In this document: positions 21,395 through 29,909 of the stretch, one piece after another
Layout: each line of letters opens with the position of its first letter
How positions within the stretch are numbered: position 1 is the stretch's first letter
Source of the DNA: a virus
Strand: one strand, 5' to 3'
Virus record (IMG/VR): IMGVR_UViG_3300048837_000795
Coordinates: 1-64,000 of that record
DNA length: 64,000 nt
Notes under the pieces: model-generated
The model's database searches: none
What the model was told of the DNA's origin: nothing
The model's input: the letters and a program-made list of their open reading frames with translations, nothing else
Made by a program: the position numbers and the translations under genes

Positions 21395-23833
21395 ATGATG
21401 ACCTACGAAGAATATCTAGCAAGCAAAGTCACCAAAACGGAAATATCAGGATTTGAAGTGTCACTAGAGGCGCTCCATCCGATCCTGAAAGGTTGGCAGA
21501 AAGTCATTGTCCAGCATGCGCTCAAGATGGGTAAATACGCGCTGTTGGAAAATACCGGACTGGGTAAGACCTTGCAATATGGCGAATGGGCTAAGCACGT
21601 GGCTGCGCACACCGGTATGAAAGTGCTGATTGTTACCCCGCTTTCCGTGGCTGATCAAACGATACGCGAGCTCGATAAGAAGCTCCAGGTGGCCGCGCGC
21701 TACTGCCGGTCACAGGAAGAGGCCGAGTCGTGCGAAGAGCAGATCATCGTTACCAATTACGACATGCTCAAGGTGTTTGACCCGGAATACTTTTCCGGCC
21801 TGGTCCTGGATGAGTCAAGCATTCTTAAAAGCTACATGGGCAAGCTCAAGCAGTACATCCTGGAAACCTTCGCCAATACGCCCTATAAGCTGGCCTGCAC
21901 CGCTACCGCCGCGCCAAACGATCACATGGAATACGGCAATCATGCCGAATTTATCGATGCGATGAGCTCGACCGATGTTTTGCAGCGCTTTTTCATCAAC
22001 GACACGATGGAGGCCGGCGGCTATCGCTTGCTGGGATGGGCCGACACGACCAAGCCAATGGGGTTTTGGACGTGGCTTTCTTCATGGGCTGCCTGCATTT
22101 CTAAGCCGTCCGATATTCCAGGCTTTACCGATGATGACTTTGTTTTGCCTAACCTGGTAATCCACGAGGAAGTCGTTTCGATCGACCATACCCGCGCCTT
22201 CGATCAAGGGCAGCTCGTGATCTCGGGCAAGCTCAGCGCCACGGGCGTATGGAAGGAAAAGGCCCTTACGCTGGAAGATCGTTGCATCCGCGCGCGTGAG
22301 GTATACGACCGCATCCAGACGCATGAGCCGGTCGTTGTCTGGTGCCAGACGAACGATGAAGCTGATCGACTGGTGCAGCTCTTCCCTGATTTTGTCGAGG
22401 TGCGCGGGGAAGAAAAGCGCGAGGTAAAGCTGGCCAAGCTGCGCGATTTTGGAGACGGCAAATATCCCGGAATTATTACCAAAGCCGAGATCGCCGGCTA
22501 CGGCATGAACTGGCAGCACGCCGGCAATCATATCTTTGTTGGGGTAACGTACTCATTCGAGGATTTTTACCAGTCGATTCGCCGCTCTTACCGCTATATG
22601 CGCGAGGGCGATGTGCATGCCTGGCTGATCTATGCGGAAACCGAGGGCAATGTGCGCAAGGCCCTGGAGATGAAACAAAAAGAGTATGACCGCATGCAAT
22701 CCCGCATGAATGAGGCCATGCGCATTTATGGACTCGACCGGGCAGTAGACCGCAAGCAGGCCAATATTGAGATCGACGAAGATGTGGCCAGCGGGGAGGG
22801 ATGGACGAATTATTTAGGTGACTGCGTTCTGACCGCCCGTAAACATATTGCCGCCGATAGTGTTGACTTCTCTATCTTCTCGCCGCCATTCGCTGAGCTT
22901 TACCGCTACACCGACAAAGTCGCCGATATGGGCAACGTAGCCAATATGGACGAATTCTTTGAGGGGTTTGATTATATGATCCACGAGCTGTACCGGGTGA
23001 TCAAACCGGGCCGGCTGGTCGCTGTGCACTGCAAAGACCTTCCCCTGTACATGAACCGTGACGCGGCCGCCGGGCTGCGCGACTTTCCCGGTGAGATCGT
23101 CAATCATTTCCAGAAATACCAGTACGATCGTGACCATATCCCCAGCGAAGACCCGCAGTACAAAAACCGGCGCTGGATCCTGCACTCAAAGGTCACGATC
23201 TGGAAAGATCCGGTCATCGAAATGCAGCGCACGAAAAACCACGGCCTGTTGTGGAAAAACTTCATGGAGCGCGGAGAGGTCGTGCGCCAGGGCATGGCAG
23301 ATTATCTGTATGTTTTCCGCAAGTGGGTGGATATGGACGAAATGCCAGACAAGCAAATTCAGCGCGTTATGAAAGCGCCTGGCTTTCACGATGGCGAAGA
23401 TGAGCATGTTTTTATCGGCGAAAACCCGCCCTTGCGTTTCGATGGTGACCGTGACTACTCGATCCAGGTATGGCAGAAATACGCTTCGCCGGTCTGGGAT
23501 GATATCCGTCAGACCAATGTGCTCAACGGCCGCATTGCCCGCGAGGACCGCGACCAGAAACATATCTGCCCGCTTCAGCTCGACGTGATCGACCGCGGGA
23601 TCGACCTGTGGACAAACCCCGGCGATCTGGTATATGACCCTTATAACGGGGTTGGGTCCACCACCAGCAGGGCTGTGCAAATGCACCGGCGCGCGGTTGG
23701 GAGTGAGCTCAAGAAAACCTATTGGAAGCTGGGCAACAAACACAATAAACAGGCCGAGCAGGAAGCGCGAAACGTGGACCTCTTTGCCTACGCCGCGTCG
23801 CTGCCCATCGAAGAACAGGCCGCCGCAGATTAG
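21395..23833 (+). CDS. Fusion of SNF2/DEAD-type helicase and DNA methyltransferase, 812 aa
   Basis: The N-terminal half is a superfamily-2 ATPase: ENTGLGKTLQYGEW (Walker A, about 52-60), LDESS (motif II, about 138-142), TATAAP (motif III) and a helicase C domain (VVVWCQTNDEADRLVQLF, FYQSIRRSYRYMREG). From about residue 470 follows a DNA methyltransferase with catalytic SPPF (about 495-498) and AdoMet loop YDPYNGVGSTTSRAV (about 746). SPPF suggests N4-cytosine methylation, or N6-adenine. The fusion resembles type III/ISP-like restriction enzymes without a nuclease. NVDLF near the C terminus is clamp-motif-like. RBS is AGAGG behind motif B. Confidence 0.85.
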   Translation: MMTYEEYLASKVTKTEISGFEVSLEALHPILKGWQKVIVQHALKMGKYALLENTGLGKTLQYGEWAKHVAAHTGMKVLIVTPLSVADQTIRELDKKLQVAARYCRSQEEAESCEEQIIVTNYDMLKVFDPEYFSGLVLDESSILKSYMGKLKQYILETFANTPYKLACTATAAPNDHMEYGNHAEFIDAMSSTDVLQRFFINDTMEAGGYRLLGWADTTKPMGFWTWLSSWAACISKPSDIPGFTDDDFVLPNLVIHEEVVSIDHTRAFDQGQLVISGKLSATGVWKEKALTLEDRCIRAREVYDRIQTHEPVVVWCQTNDEADRLVQLFPDFVEVRGEEKREVKLAKLRDFGDGKYPGIITKAEIAGYGMNWQHAGNHIFVGVTYSFEDFYQSIRRSYRYMREGDVHAWLIYAETEGNVRKALEMKQKEYDRMQSRMNEAMRIYGLDRAVDRKQANIEIDEDVASGEGWTNYLGDCVLTARKHIAADSVDFSIFSPPFAELYRYTDKVADMGNVANMDEFFEGFDYMIHELYRVIKPGRLVAVHCKDLPLYMNRDAAAGLRDFPGEIVNHFQKYQYDRDHIPSEDPQYKNRRWILHSKVTIWKDPVIEMQRTKNHGLLWKNFMERGEVVRQGMADYLYVFRKWVDMDEMPDKQIQRVMKAPGFHDGEDEHVFIGENPPLRFDGDRDYSIQVWQKYASPVWDDIRQTNVLNGRIAREDRDQKHICPLQLDVIDRGIDLWTNPGDLVYDPYNGVGSTTSRAVQMHRRAVGSELKKTYWKLGNKHNKQAEQEARNVDLFAYAASLPIEEQAAAD

Positions 23834-23850
23834 CGGCGGTCTGTTTTCTT
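23820..23850 (+). terminator. Terminator-like hairpin
   Basis: CCGCCGC pairs with GCGGCGG around AGATTA, followed by TCTGTTTTCTTT. Confidence 0.7.
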
Positions 23851-23855
23851 TGGAA

Positions 23856-23876
23856 TTATCTTAGTAAGTCTATAGG
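23856..23876 (+). promoter_or_regulatory. Motif A copy 4
   Basis: TTATCTTAGTAA, GT, CTATAGG. The AGGAG ribosome binding site of the next gene starts inside its 3' end, so a transcript starting at the final G would have a leader of about 14 nt. It stands alone here, without motif B. Confidence 0.65.
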
Positions 23877-23887
23877 AGTGCTTATAT

Positions 23888-24145
23888 ATGAAGAACCCTC
23901 AGTTAAAGCCTGAAATTGCTCAATCCGTGAGTGACGCCGTTGCGGCAATTCAAAAACTTTTCTTCGAAGAGTCGCAAGAACCCCCGCGCAAAGCAAGCAT
24001 GCCCGAGCGGGTTAGAGCGCGCCTGTACTACGTCATGTATGACGTGTTTTACTGGATCACCTATTTTGTGTGGTCTTTTTTCGCCGGCATTATTGACGGT
24101 GTGAAAGATGCTGTCGGGGCGGTAAACGTAAAGAGGGACGTATGA
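23888..24145 (+). CDS. Small membrane protein, 85 aa
   Basis: A charged N-terminal helix is followed by an aromatic-rich membrane segment (LYYVMYDVFYWITYFVWSFF) and a short tail. It is first in the operon behind motif A copy 4, and its stop overlaps the DndC-like gene. Function is unknown. Confidence 0.6.
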   Translation: MKNPQLKPEIAQSVSDAVAAIQKLFFEESQEPPRKASMPERVRARLYYVMYDVFYWITYFVWSFFAGIIDGVKDAVGAVNVKRDV

Positions 24146-25290
24146 AGAGCCAGCCCTCACTGTTCGAAGGCATGAGAATGGATTTGAATTCATCCATCGA
24201 ATTAAGCATACAGAGTCTGGCGTCATACGGGAGTAGCTACCGGCATTGGGCGGTTGCTTATAGCGGCGGCAAGGACTCGACCGCTACAGCCGCATTTGTC
24301 GCCTGGGCAATCAAGGAGCGCCTTGTTCCGGCGCCGGAAACCCTGACTTTTTTGTATGCAGACACTCGTATGGAGCTCCCTCCGCTGCAACAAGGCGCGA
24401 TGCGGCTGCTTGACGCGATGCGGCGCGATGGCTTCGAGGCGCAAGTTGTTCTGCCTACTCTCAACGAGCGGTTTTTTGTCTATATGCTGGGCCGTGGCGT
24501 TCCACCGCCCAAAAACCGATTCCGGTGGTGCACGGTCCAGATAAAGGTCGAGCCTATGCAGGCGGCGCTGGCCGGCTTACGAGAGCAGGCAGGGGAGAAG
24601 TTATTGATGCTGACCGGAGTGCGCATGGGCGAAAGCGCCGCGCGCGATCAGAGAATTGCCTTAAGCTGCTCGAAGGACTCGGGCGAGTGCGGTCAGGGAT
24701 GGTTCCAAACCGCTACGGATAGCGCGATAGCTGACACTCTTGCGCCCCTGCTGCACTGGCGATTGTGCCATGTTTATGACTGGCTTTACCTAGATGACCG
24801 GCACAAATACGACGTGAGCGGGATTGCGGCTATCTATGGCGATGAGGACGTGCGCACTGGCTGCGCTGGATGCAATCTTGTCGATCGAGACACGGCATTG
24901 GAGCGGCTGGTAAAAAATCCAGCATGGGCACATATCGCACCGCTTCTTGAGCTCAAGCCGCTGTACAGGGAGCTGACAAAATCAAAATGGCGAAAGCGCA
25001 AGGCCGAGCCGGAATTGCGCAAGGACGGCAAGTATTCCAAAAACGGGCAGCGCATGGGGCCGCTGACAATGGCCGGGCGTAAGTTTGGCCTGGATAAAGT
25101 GCTAGACATACAGCGACGGGCCGGGGTTGACCTGATCAACGCAGAGGAAGAGGCCGCTATCCGTGAAATGTGGCAGACCAATACTTGGCCGAATAAGTGG
25201 TCAGATCAAGATATTGATGCAAATAAGCCCATCGATCTTGCTATCTCGGATGGCAGTCGAATTATCAGACAGGCCCTATTGGTAAGGTAG
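24142..25290 (+). CDS. PAPS-reductase/DndC-like PP-loop sulfurtransferase-type protein, 382 aa
   Basis: The PP-loop ATP-pyrophosphatase signature SGGKDST lies at residues 41-47. Downstream RFRWCTVQIKVEPM, GVRMGESAARDQR and a GCAGC cysteine pair match the PAPS reductase/DndC branch. DndC activates sulfur for DNA phosphorothioation, but no dndB, D or E is in the window, and phage orphans of this family are common and mostly uncharacterised. The N terminus QPSLFEG fits a clamp-binding pentapeptide (QxSLF). A Mom-like gene follows two genes later. RNA modification or a sulfur-metabolism role is also possible. Confidence 0.75.
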   Translation: MKSQPSLFEGMRMDLNSSIELSIQSLASYGSSYRHWAVAYSGGKDSTATAAFVAWAIKERLVPAPETLTFLYADTRMELPPLQQGAMRLLDAMRRDGFEAQVVLPTLNERFFVYMLGRGVPPPKNRFRWCTVQIKVEPMQAALAGLREQAGEKLLMLTGVRMGESAARDQRIALSCSKDSGECGQGWFQTATDSAIADTLAPLLHWRLCHVYDWLYLDDRHKYDVSGIAAIYGDEDVRTGCAGCNLVDRDTALERLVKNPAWAHIAPLLELKPLYRELTKSKWRKRKAEPELRKDGKYSKNGQRMGPLTMAGRKFGLDKVLDIQRRAGVDLINAEEEAAIREMWQTNTWPNKWSDQDIDANKPIDLAISDGSRIIRQALLVR

Positions 25291-25294
25291 CCCC

Positions 25295-25732
25295 ATGACA
25301 ACCCAACCCATCCCTAACGTCTCCAGCCTGACCCCGCTGGAAGGGGAGCGCTACCAGTACCGCGCCTGCCCGCGCTGCAACGGGGTTTTCCGCTGCTCAA
25401 CCGGCAACGCCTATGATCTGTGCCAGGCCTGCCAGACAGCGACCAAGCTGCCAAAGATCGACAAACGCAAGCACGTTGAGACCGGCAACGGAATCCCCTT
25501 TACCCTCACCTATGACCCGACCGGGGATTTCCCCGCCGGCAGCACCTTCGACGTGCCCGACTTCGCTTTCTCGCTGTTGACCGGAGTCTGGCCCATCGGC
25601 GCGATATTCGAGCGCGACGGCAGCACCTATACCGTAACTGGCATCGGCGAGATGGTCGACCAGGACGGCCGGCCGCGCTACGCCACAACGCAGCGAATCC
25701 GCAAGACGAAAAAGCGGGAAAAGAAAAAATGA
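25295..25732 (+). CDS. Zinc-ribbon protein, 145 aa
   Basis: A four-Cys ribbon (RACPRCNGVFRC with LCQACQ) is followed by a beta-rich domain (GIPFTLTYDPTGDFPAGSTF, IFERDGSTYTVTGIGEMVD) and a very basic tail (KTKKREKKK), consistent with nucleic-acid binding. It lies between the DndC-like and Mom-like genes. Confidence 0.6.
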   Translation: MTTQPIPNVSSLTPLEGERYQYRACPRCNGVFRCSTGNAYDLCQACQTATKLPKIDKRKHVETGNGIPFTLTYDPTGDFPAGSTFDVPDFAFSLLTGVWPIGAIFERDGSTYTVTGIGEMVDQDGRPRYATTQRIRKTKKREKKK

Positions 25733-26034
25733 AATATTACCTTTACTCGAATATTACCGGCTGTCACCCGTCCTGGACGGTGGCTGTGCTTGCGGTGAGT
25801 CGAAGCGATGCAAATCAGCGCATCAACGGCCCGATGTGGCGCGGTGGGAAATTCGCCGGCGAAGTAGAGTCCGGAAATGTCAAGGCCGATTGCGGGGATG
25901 TGACGGAAAAAGCAGGAGCTATTTTGCATGAACAGCTCGAAGAAGAGTATCTAAGAGCAAAGGCTGTCCAGGCGCGACTTACCAGAGCACTGGGCAGGGA
26001 GCCGACTTTGATGGAAACGGTGAATTCCTTATGA
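25729..26034 (+). CDS. Hypothetical protein, 101 aa
   Basis: It opens with beta strands (MKYYLYSNITGCHPSWTVAV) and ends in helices (LHEQLEEEYLRAKAVQARLT). It overlaps both neighbours by 4 bp, directly before the Mom-like gene. It could be a partner of that protein, by position only. Confidence 0.6.
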   Translation: MKYYLYSNITGCHPSWTVAVLAVSRSDANQRINGPMWRGGKFAGEVESGNVKADCGDVTEKAGAILHEQLEEEYLRAKAVQARLTRALGREPTLMETVNSL

Positions 26035-26750
26035 TCACGTTGATCCCCCTCGACCGCAAAGGCATTGCCTGGACGCAGCGGGTCGTCACTGAATATCACT
26101 ACCTGCATAAGCCAGTTGATGCGCGCTGCTCCGTCGAGGGGTACGAAATCCAGCTGTCAAACTATGGGTTTGCCGGCGTGCTGCTGTTTGGGCGTCCTCA
26201 AGCAACGAAGTGCCGGGACTGGTACGGCTCGGTCGAAGATGCGCAGGCCGGGCGATGCGAAGTGACTCGCTGGCAGGTGCTCAATCTGGCCCGGGTCTGG
26301 ATTTGTCCCGAATTCCAACCGGGCGGAGCGCATTGGGAATATTGGAAAGAAAACGGCGGTAATACGGCGCTGCGCTATTACCTTCCGGGCTTTGTGGATC
26401 GCAAAGACGTCTTTCGCTCTACCCTGGCCAGCGACGTGCTCAGGCTGGCAGCGGCGCAGATTGGCCTTGATTATCTTCTACGCCGGCCGCCCTGCTTTCT
26501 GGAAGAGCCTTACGAGATCCGCTGGCTGCTCTCATACTGCGATACCCGACTGCACAAAGGCACGATCTACCAGGCCGCCGGCTTCGAGCTGTATAGCACA
26601 AACGATGACGGCATTCAGACCTGGCGCATCCAGCTGCCCGCCCTGACTGACGATCAAGATAACCAGGTGCGGCAGGCCTCGCTGATCTCCCCACGCTCCA
26701 ACCGGTACCGAGCACAAAGATCCCAGCTCACGTTTGATTTTTCCGCTTAA
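26031..26750 (+). CDS. Mom-like DNA-modification acyltransferase-fold protein, 239 aa
   Basis: Features shared with the phage Mu Mom/GNAT-like group: an early YHYLHK motif (about 23-28), FAGVLLFGRP, LNLARVWICPEF, and the late KGTIYQAAGFELYS. Mu Mom converts adenine in DNA to a carbamoylmethyl form that blocks restriction. The last residues, QLTFDF, fit a sliding-clamp-binding hexapeptide, which would place modification at the replication fork. Assignment is by motif memory. It ends inside motif B copy 7 (GCTTAA supplies its stop). Confidence 0.65.
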   Translation: MITLIPLDRKGIAWTQRVVTEYHYLHKPVDARCSVEGYEIQLSNYGFAGVLLFGRPQATKCRDWYGSVEDAQAGRCEVTRWQVLNLARVWICPEFQPGGAHWEYWKENGGNTALRYYLPGFVDRKDVFRSTLASDVLRLAAAQIGLDYLLRRPPCFLEEPYEIRWLLSYCDTRLHKGTIYQAAGFELYSTNDDGIQTWRIQLPALTDDQDNQVRQASLISPRSNRYRAQRSQLTFDFSA

Positions 26751-26780
26751 TTTTTCCGCGCGAACCCGGTTATAGATCAG
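26745..26780 (+). promoter_or_regulatory. Motif B copy 7 (most divergent)
   Basis: GCTTAA, TTTTTCCGCGC, GAACCCGGTTATA, GATCAGGAG. It has two substitutions in the otherwise fixed core. Confidence 0.7.
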
Positions 26781-26793
26781 GAGAACAAACACC

Positions 26794-27021
26794 ATGAAAG
26801 AAATATCACGTCTTATGGCTGCGGTGGGTTATGTTGCCGGCATTTACGGCGTACTCGCCATTATCTATGCCTTCTACATGGCCAGCGAGACTACCAAGAT
26901 CATCGGCTACACCGGCGGCTGGGTTGCGTGGGGTATGCTGTACGGCGCAGCCCCGGTGCTGGTGGGGGCTTTGCTGCTCTTTGCCTCGGATTGGGTCTTT
27001 ATGGCCGGGAGGATGAAATGA
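26794..27021 (+). CDS. Small membrane protein, 75 aa
   Basis: Two membrane segments (VGYVAGIYGVLAIIYAFYMA and LYGAAPVLVGALLLFASDWV). RBS is AGGAG behind motif B. It overlaps the next membrane-protein gene. Size and topology would allow a holin-like role; this is not shown. Confidence 0.6.
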   Translation: MKEISRLMAAVGYVAGIYGVLAIIYAFYMASETTKIIGYTGGWVAWGMLYGAAPVLVGALLLFASDWVFMAGRMK

Positions 27022-27704
27022 AATCACTGGGCATAATCCTGCTGATTGGCGGGATGGCCGGCACCGGCATATCCTCGCAGGTGATACCAGGCCCCAACCC
27101 GGAGTGGGCGCTGCAAATGCAGTGCTGGTCACCGGCCGCGTTTCTCGCCGGCTGCCTGCTGCTGCTGCTGTTTTGCCCAAAGCCCGATCGGGGACCGCTG
27201 GGCGTCTTCCTGCTTCTCGCTGGCGCGCTGGGCCTCGCAATCTCGGGCGGCGTGTTCACCGATATCAATAACGATACCCGCGCCGTGATATGGGTGATCT
27301 ACTCTTTCGTCGCCATCGTCGTCGGCCTGCTGCTGATCGTATGGCCCTATGGCGAGGTCGAAATGCGGCGCGAGGAAGCCATGCCCGACGGTGGCTGGGA
27401 TGGTACCAGGCGCGAGTATGTAGAACGCCAGCCGGCGACGATCCGGGAGGAAGATTTGACGCCCGTGTTTAAAGGCGGGCTGTTCGGCGGCCTGTTTGGC
27501 GGGTTGTACACCACCGAGCCGGCCCCCGAGAACAGGCTGGAGTCTGCGCAGGTCGAAAATCTACCGGCCGGCGATACCTTCATCGATGTTAAATACCGGG
27601 ACGCGAACCCGGCCCAGCTGCAAGACTACAACGCTGAGGAAGTCGGCTCAGCGACCTGGCTGCACCCACGCCGGGTGGAAAACGAAGAGCAAAGGCGGTG
27701 GTGA
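27018..27704 (+). CDS. Multi-pass membrane protein, 228 aa
   Basis: The first 110 residues have about four hydrophobic helices (SLGIILLIGGMAGTGISSQ, FLAGCLLLLLFCPK, GVFLLLAGALGLAISGGV, VIYSFVAIVVGLLLIVWP). The rest is soluble with a Gly/Phe repeat (GGLFGGLFGGLY) and an acidic tail. ATG overlaps the upstream stop. Unknown function. Confidence 0.6.
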   Translation: MKSLGIILLIGGMAGTGISSQVIPGPNPEWALQMQCWSPAAFLAGCLLLLLFCPKPDRGPLGVFLLLAGALGLAISGGVFTDINNDTRAVIWVIYSFVAIVVGLLLIVWPYGEVEMRREEAMPDGGWDGTRREYVERQPATIREEDLTPVFKGGLFGGLFGGLYTTEPAPENRLESAQVENLPAGDTFIDVKYRDANPAQLQDYNAEEVGSATWLHPRRVENEEQRRW

Positions 27705-27707
27705 GAA

Positions 27708-27998
27708 ATGAGCGACTTTTACCCCGGCTGCCATATCCCGATCGATGACAACGAGATTTATACCGGGTCGGGATACCGGCCTCAGCGGCCCGCGACCTGG
27801 GACAGGAATCCCGACCGGCTGCGCGTGCTGCCCGACTGCCGCCCGAGCCCGGCCACACTGCCGGCCGCCGCGCCGCAACCAGCAAAGTCGGCCTCGTGGA
27901 AAGAGGTTTTTGACCAGCTCCTGGCGCTGGAGATCAAAGCCCCGGCAGCGCCGGCCAGCACACCAGAACAACCGTCACGATTTGCATTGTTGGAATGA
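27708..27998 (+). CDS. Hypothetical protein, 96 aa, with SRFxxLE tail
   Basis: A Pro/Arg-rich, probably disordered body carries one helix (SWKEVFDQLLALEIK). It ends PSRFALLE, matching PSRFSFLE at the end of the 412-aa protein at 19071-20309. Function is unknown. Confidence 0.55.
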   Translation: MSDFYPGCHIPIDDNEIYTGSGYRPQRPATWDRNPDRLRVLPDCRPSPATLPAAAPQPAKSASWKEVFDQLLALEIKAPAAPASTPEQPSRFALLE

Positions 27999-28007
27999 GA
28001 GGGTGAT

Positions 28008-28571
28008 ATGAGCGAAATCGAATTGAAACCGTGTCCGCTTTGCGGAAAGCCGGCCGAGTCACGCAGTAATGGAAAACTTGCGGCTTGCTCTAATCAGTTG
28101 TGCTGGTGGGCAATGGACGTTCCTGTTAAGTATTGGAACACTCGCCCCATCGAAGACGCCATTACCAAGCGCGCAGAGCGGGCGGAAGCGGCGAATGAGT
28201 GTCAGATCGCAGCAACGAAACGCATGGGTGAAATCGCGCAAGAATTTTCCAACCGTGCACTACAGGCGTATGCGGAACTGAAAGCGGTCAAGGCCGAACT
28301 GGCCGATTACAAGGCCAGCTACCAGCGCGTGCTGGATGAGCAGTGTGGGGAAGATGAACAACACTGCACCTGCGTGCCGGCGCTGCGCATCGCACTGAAA
28401 GCGGCCCAGGAAGATGCTAACCGGCTGGCTGATGCGCTGACTAACCTGAATAGAGCGTGCTGGCTTGCAGATATAGATGGGGATCTGAGCGCCTGGATTG
28501 ATGGATCGATGCTCACCGATAGCGACTCCGCCATCGCTGCCCACAACGCCCTGAAAGGCCCGCAGCCATGA
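28008..28571 (+). CDS. Lar-like restriction-alleviation-domain protein, 187 aa
   Basis: The N terminus (LKPCPLCGKPAE, then CSNQLCWW and VKYWNTRP) matches the Lar/restriction-alleviation zinc-ribbon family. The C-terminal part is a helical extension (QAYAELKAVKAELADYKASY) with further Cys. Rac-prophage Lar modulates type I restriction-modification; many phage members are untested. Proximity to the DNA-modification genes fits a counter-defence region. Confidence 0.65.
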   Translation: MSEIELKPCPLCGKPAESRSNGKLAACSNQLCWWAMDVPVKYWNTRPIEDAITKRAERAEAANECQIAATKRMGEIAQEFSNRALQAYAELKAVKAELADYKASYQRVLDEQCGEDEQHCTCVPALRIALKAAQEDANRLADALTNLNRACWLADIDGDLSAWIDGSMLTDSDSAIAAHNALKGPQP

Positions 28572-28696
28572 CTCCCGCCGATTGGGCCCTTGTTTACCGC
28601 GTCGCCGCGCTGCTGTTCGTCCTGCTGGCCTGGTATGCCATATTCGTGGCAGTTATCTTCCTGTTTTTGGAGGCGCTCCGTGGAAAACACAGTTGA
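28568..28696 (+). CDS. Very small membrane protein, 42 aa
   Basis: ATG overlaps the Lar-like stop. One membrane helix (ALLFVLLAWYAIFVAVIFLF) and a basic tail. It overlaps the next small membrane gene. Confidence 0.55.
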   Translation: MTPADWALVYRVAALLFVLLAWYAIFVAVIFLFLEALRGKHS

Positions 28697-28817
28697 CCCT
28701 GACGACTCTGCTGGCTGTGCGTGGCTGCTGCTGGGCATGCTCGTTTACCTGGCCGTCTCTATCGGCGGGTACTTCTTGATCAAGCTTTTGATTGACGCCT
28801 ATGCGGTGACCGTATGA
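28680..28817 (+). CDS. Very small membrane protein, GTG start, 45 aa
   Basis: GTG at 28680 is preceded by GGAGGCGCTCC inside the previous gene. One long hydrophobic helix (WLLLGMLVYLAVSIGGYFLI). The overlapping pair of tiny membrane proteins could be holin/antiholin- or spanin-like, but evidence is positional only. Confidence 0.55.
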   Translation: MENTVDPDDSAGCAWLLLGMLVYLAVSIGGYFLIKLLIDAYAVTV

Positions 28818-29170
28818 AAACCTGTTCTAGCTGCGAACGAAATCTACCAACCCCGCTGGACGAATACGGGCCGGCTGACGCGCCGCTGTGCCTGGGCTGT
28901 TTCTTCGACGGCGTGGACCAGGGCGACCCCACGCGCGAGTTGCAAGAGGCTGAGTGTTACCGGGACTCAATCCTGGCCGACCTGCAGGACCAGCATAACC
29001 TAGTTTCCGAAATGGAGACCCAAGAACAGTACAAAGGTAGCCGCGATCTTTACTACGAGCGCCGGGAATTAGAAGAGCTGAAAGCGCGCTACGACAATGC
29101 CTGCCGTCACGCGCAGGCAATCAAAGACCGGCCATTGCGCCAGTTGAAAGCATGGGGAGGGAAAGCATGA
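28814..29170 (+). CDS. Zinc-finger coiled-coil protein, 118 aa
   Basis: An N-terminal zinc site (TCSSCERNL, then LCLGCFF) is followed by a helical, coiled-coil body (YYERRELEELKARYDNACRH). It overlaps the previous stop. Confidence 0.6.
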   Translation: MKTCSSCERNLPTPLDEYGPADAPLCLGCFFDGVDQGDPTRELQEAECYRDSILADLQDQHNLVSEMETQEQYKGSRDLYYERRELEELKARYDNACRHAQAIKDRPLRQLKAWGGKA

Positions 29171-29379
29171 GTCTGGATTATATACGCAATTTTTACCAGG
29201 TCCCCGCTTACCGTGGAATGCCGGTCAAAGAAAAGCGCAGCGGCAAGCAGGGCATTATTAAATCCTCTCACGGTTCGCACCTGGTGGTTGTTCTGGATGG
29301 CGAAACAATCCGCAAATACTACCATCCTGGCGATCTGGAATATTTGGTTCATGAGTACAAGAAGGACGGCAAGCCATGA
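29167..29379 (+). CDS. Hypothetical protein, 70 aa
   Basis: Start at 29167 follows GGGAGGGAAAGC. Beta-type core (GKQGIIKSSHGSHLVVVLDG) resembling a small SH3-like barrel. It overlaps neighbours. Unknown function. Confidence 0.55.
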   Translation: MSLDYIRNFYQVPAYRGMPVKEKRSGKQGIIKSSHGSHLVVVLDGETIRKYYHPGDLEYLVHEYKKDGKP

Positions 29380-29909
29380 GCTACACCACGCTTTACAAAA
29401 TAACACCGTCGGGCAGAATCAGTGAGTATGCCGAATTCAAGAATTCGCACCGCGGGGCTATGCTGGTATGGTGCAACGTCTACAAGTGTTATCTGCCAGA
29501 GCGCATCGAAGCCGAAAAACTTATGAATGGCTTTGAGCCGCACGGCCCATTCAGGGAGGCCGATTACAAGGCATTATGGCCGTTGTTCAGAGACGTGCGC
29601 CTGCCCGATTACGTGCGCGCTGTGCTGGGATCAACGTATGACCGGGTTGTTTTGGAAAAGAAATATTTTCAGCGCTTCTATGATGACGTTCTGAAATATG
29701 CCGGCATGTTTGAGGCAGGAACGATGATCGAGCAGGCGCAGTCTATCCTTAGACTGCGCGGTAAGAAGGTTTTTGGCGTGTGCTGGAATCAAACCAGTGT
29801 AGGCAGTGGCTTCTGGCACAAAGGCAATATCCATAAAGTTGATGGTCCCTGGTCGCTGTACGGAGCGATTGACAGGATCAGCGCCGGCGAGAAAGGCGGT
29901 GAGGCATGA
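29376..29909 (+). CDS. Hypothetical protein, 177 aa
   Basis: Recurrent phage-type sequence: SHRGAMLVWCNVYKCYLP early, GFEPHGPFREADYKALWPLF in the middle, and KKVFGVCWNQTSVG later. No catalytic motif is recognised. It is coupled to the ASCH-domain gene. Confidence 0.6.
   Translation: MSYTTLYKITPSGRISEYAEFKNSHRGAMLVWCNVYKCYLPERIEAEKLMNGFEPHGPFREADYKALWPLFRDVRLPDYVRAVLGSTYDRVVLEKKYFQRFYDDVLKYAGMFEAGTMIEQAQSILRLRGKKVFGVCWNQTSVGSGFWHKGNIHKVDGPWSLYGAIDRISAGEKGGEA

Noticed and set aside
24142-26750. Complete Dnd phosphorothioation system
   Set aside because: Only a DndC-like gene is present; no DndA, B, D or E candidates are seen nearby.
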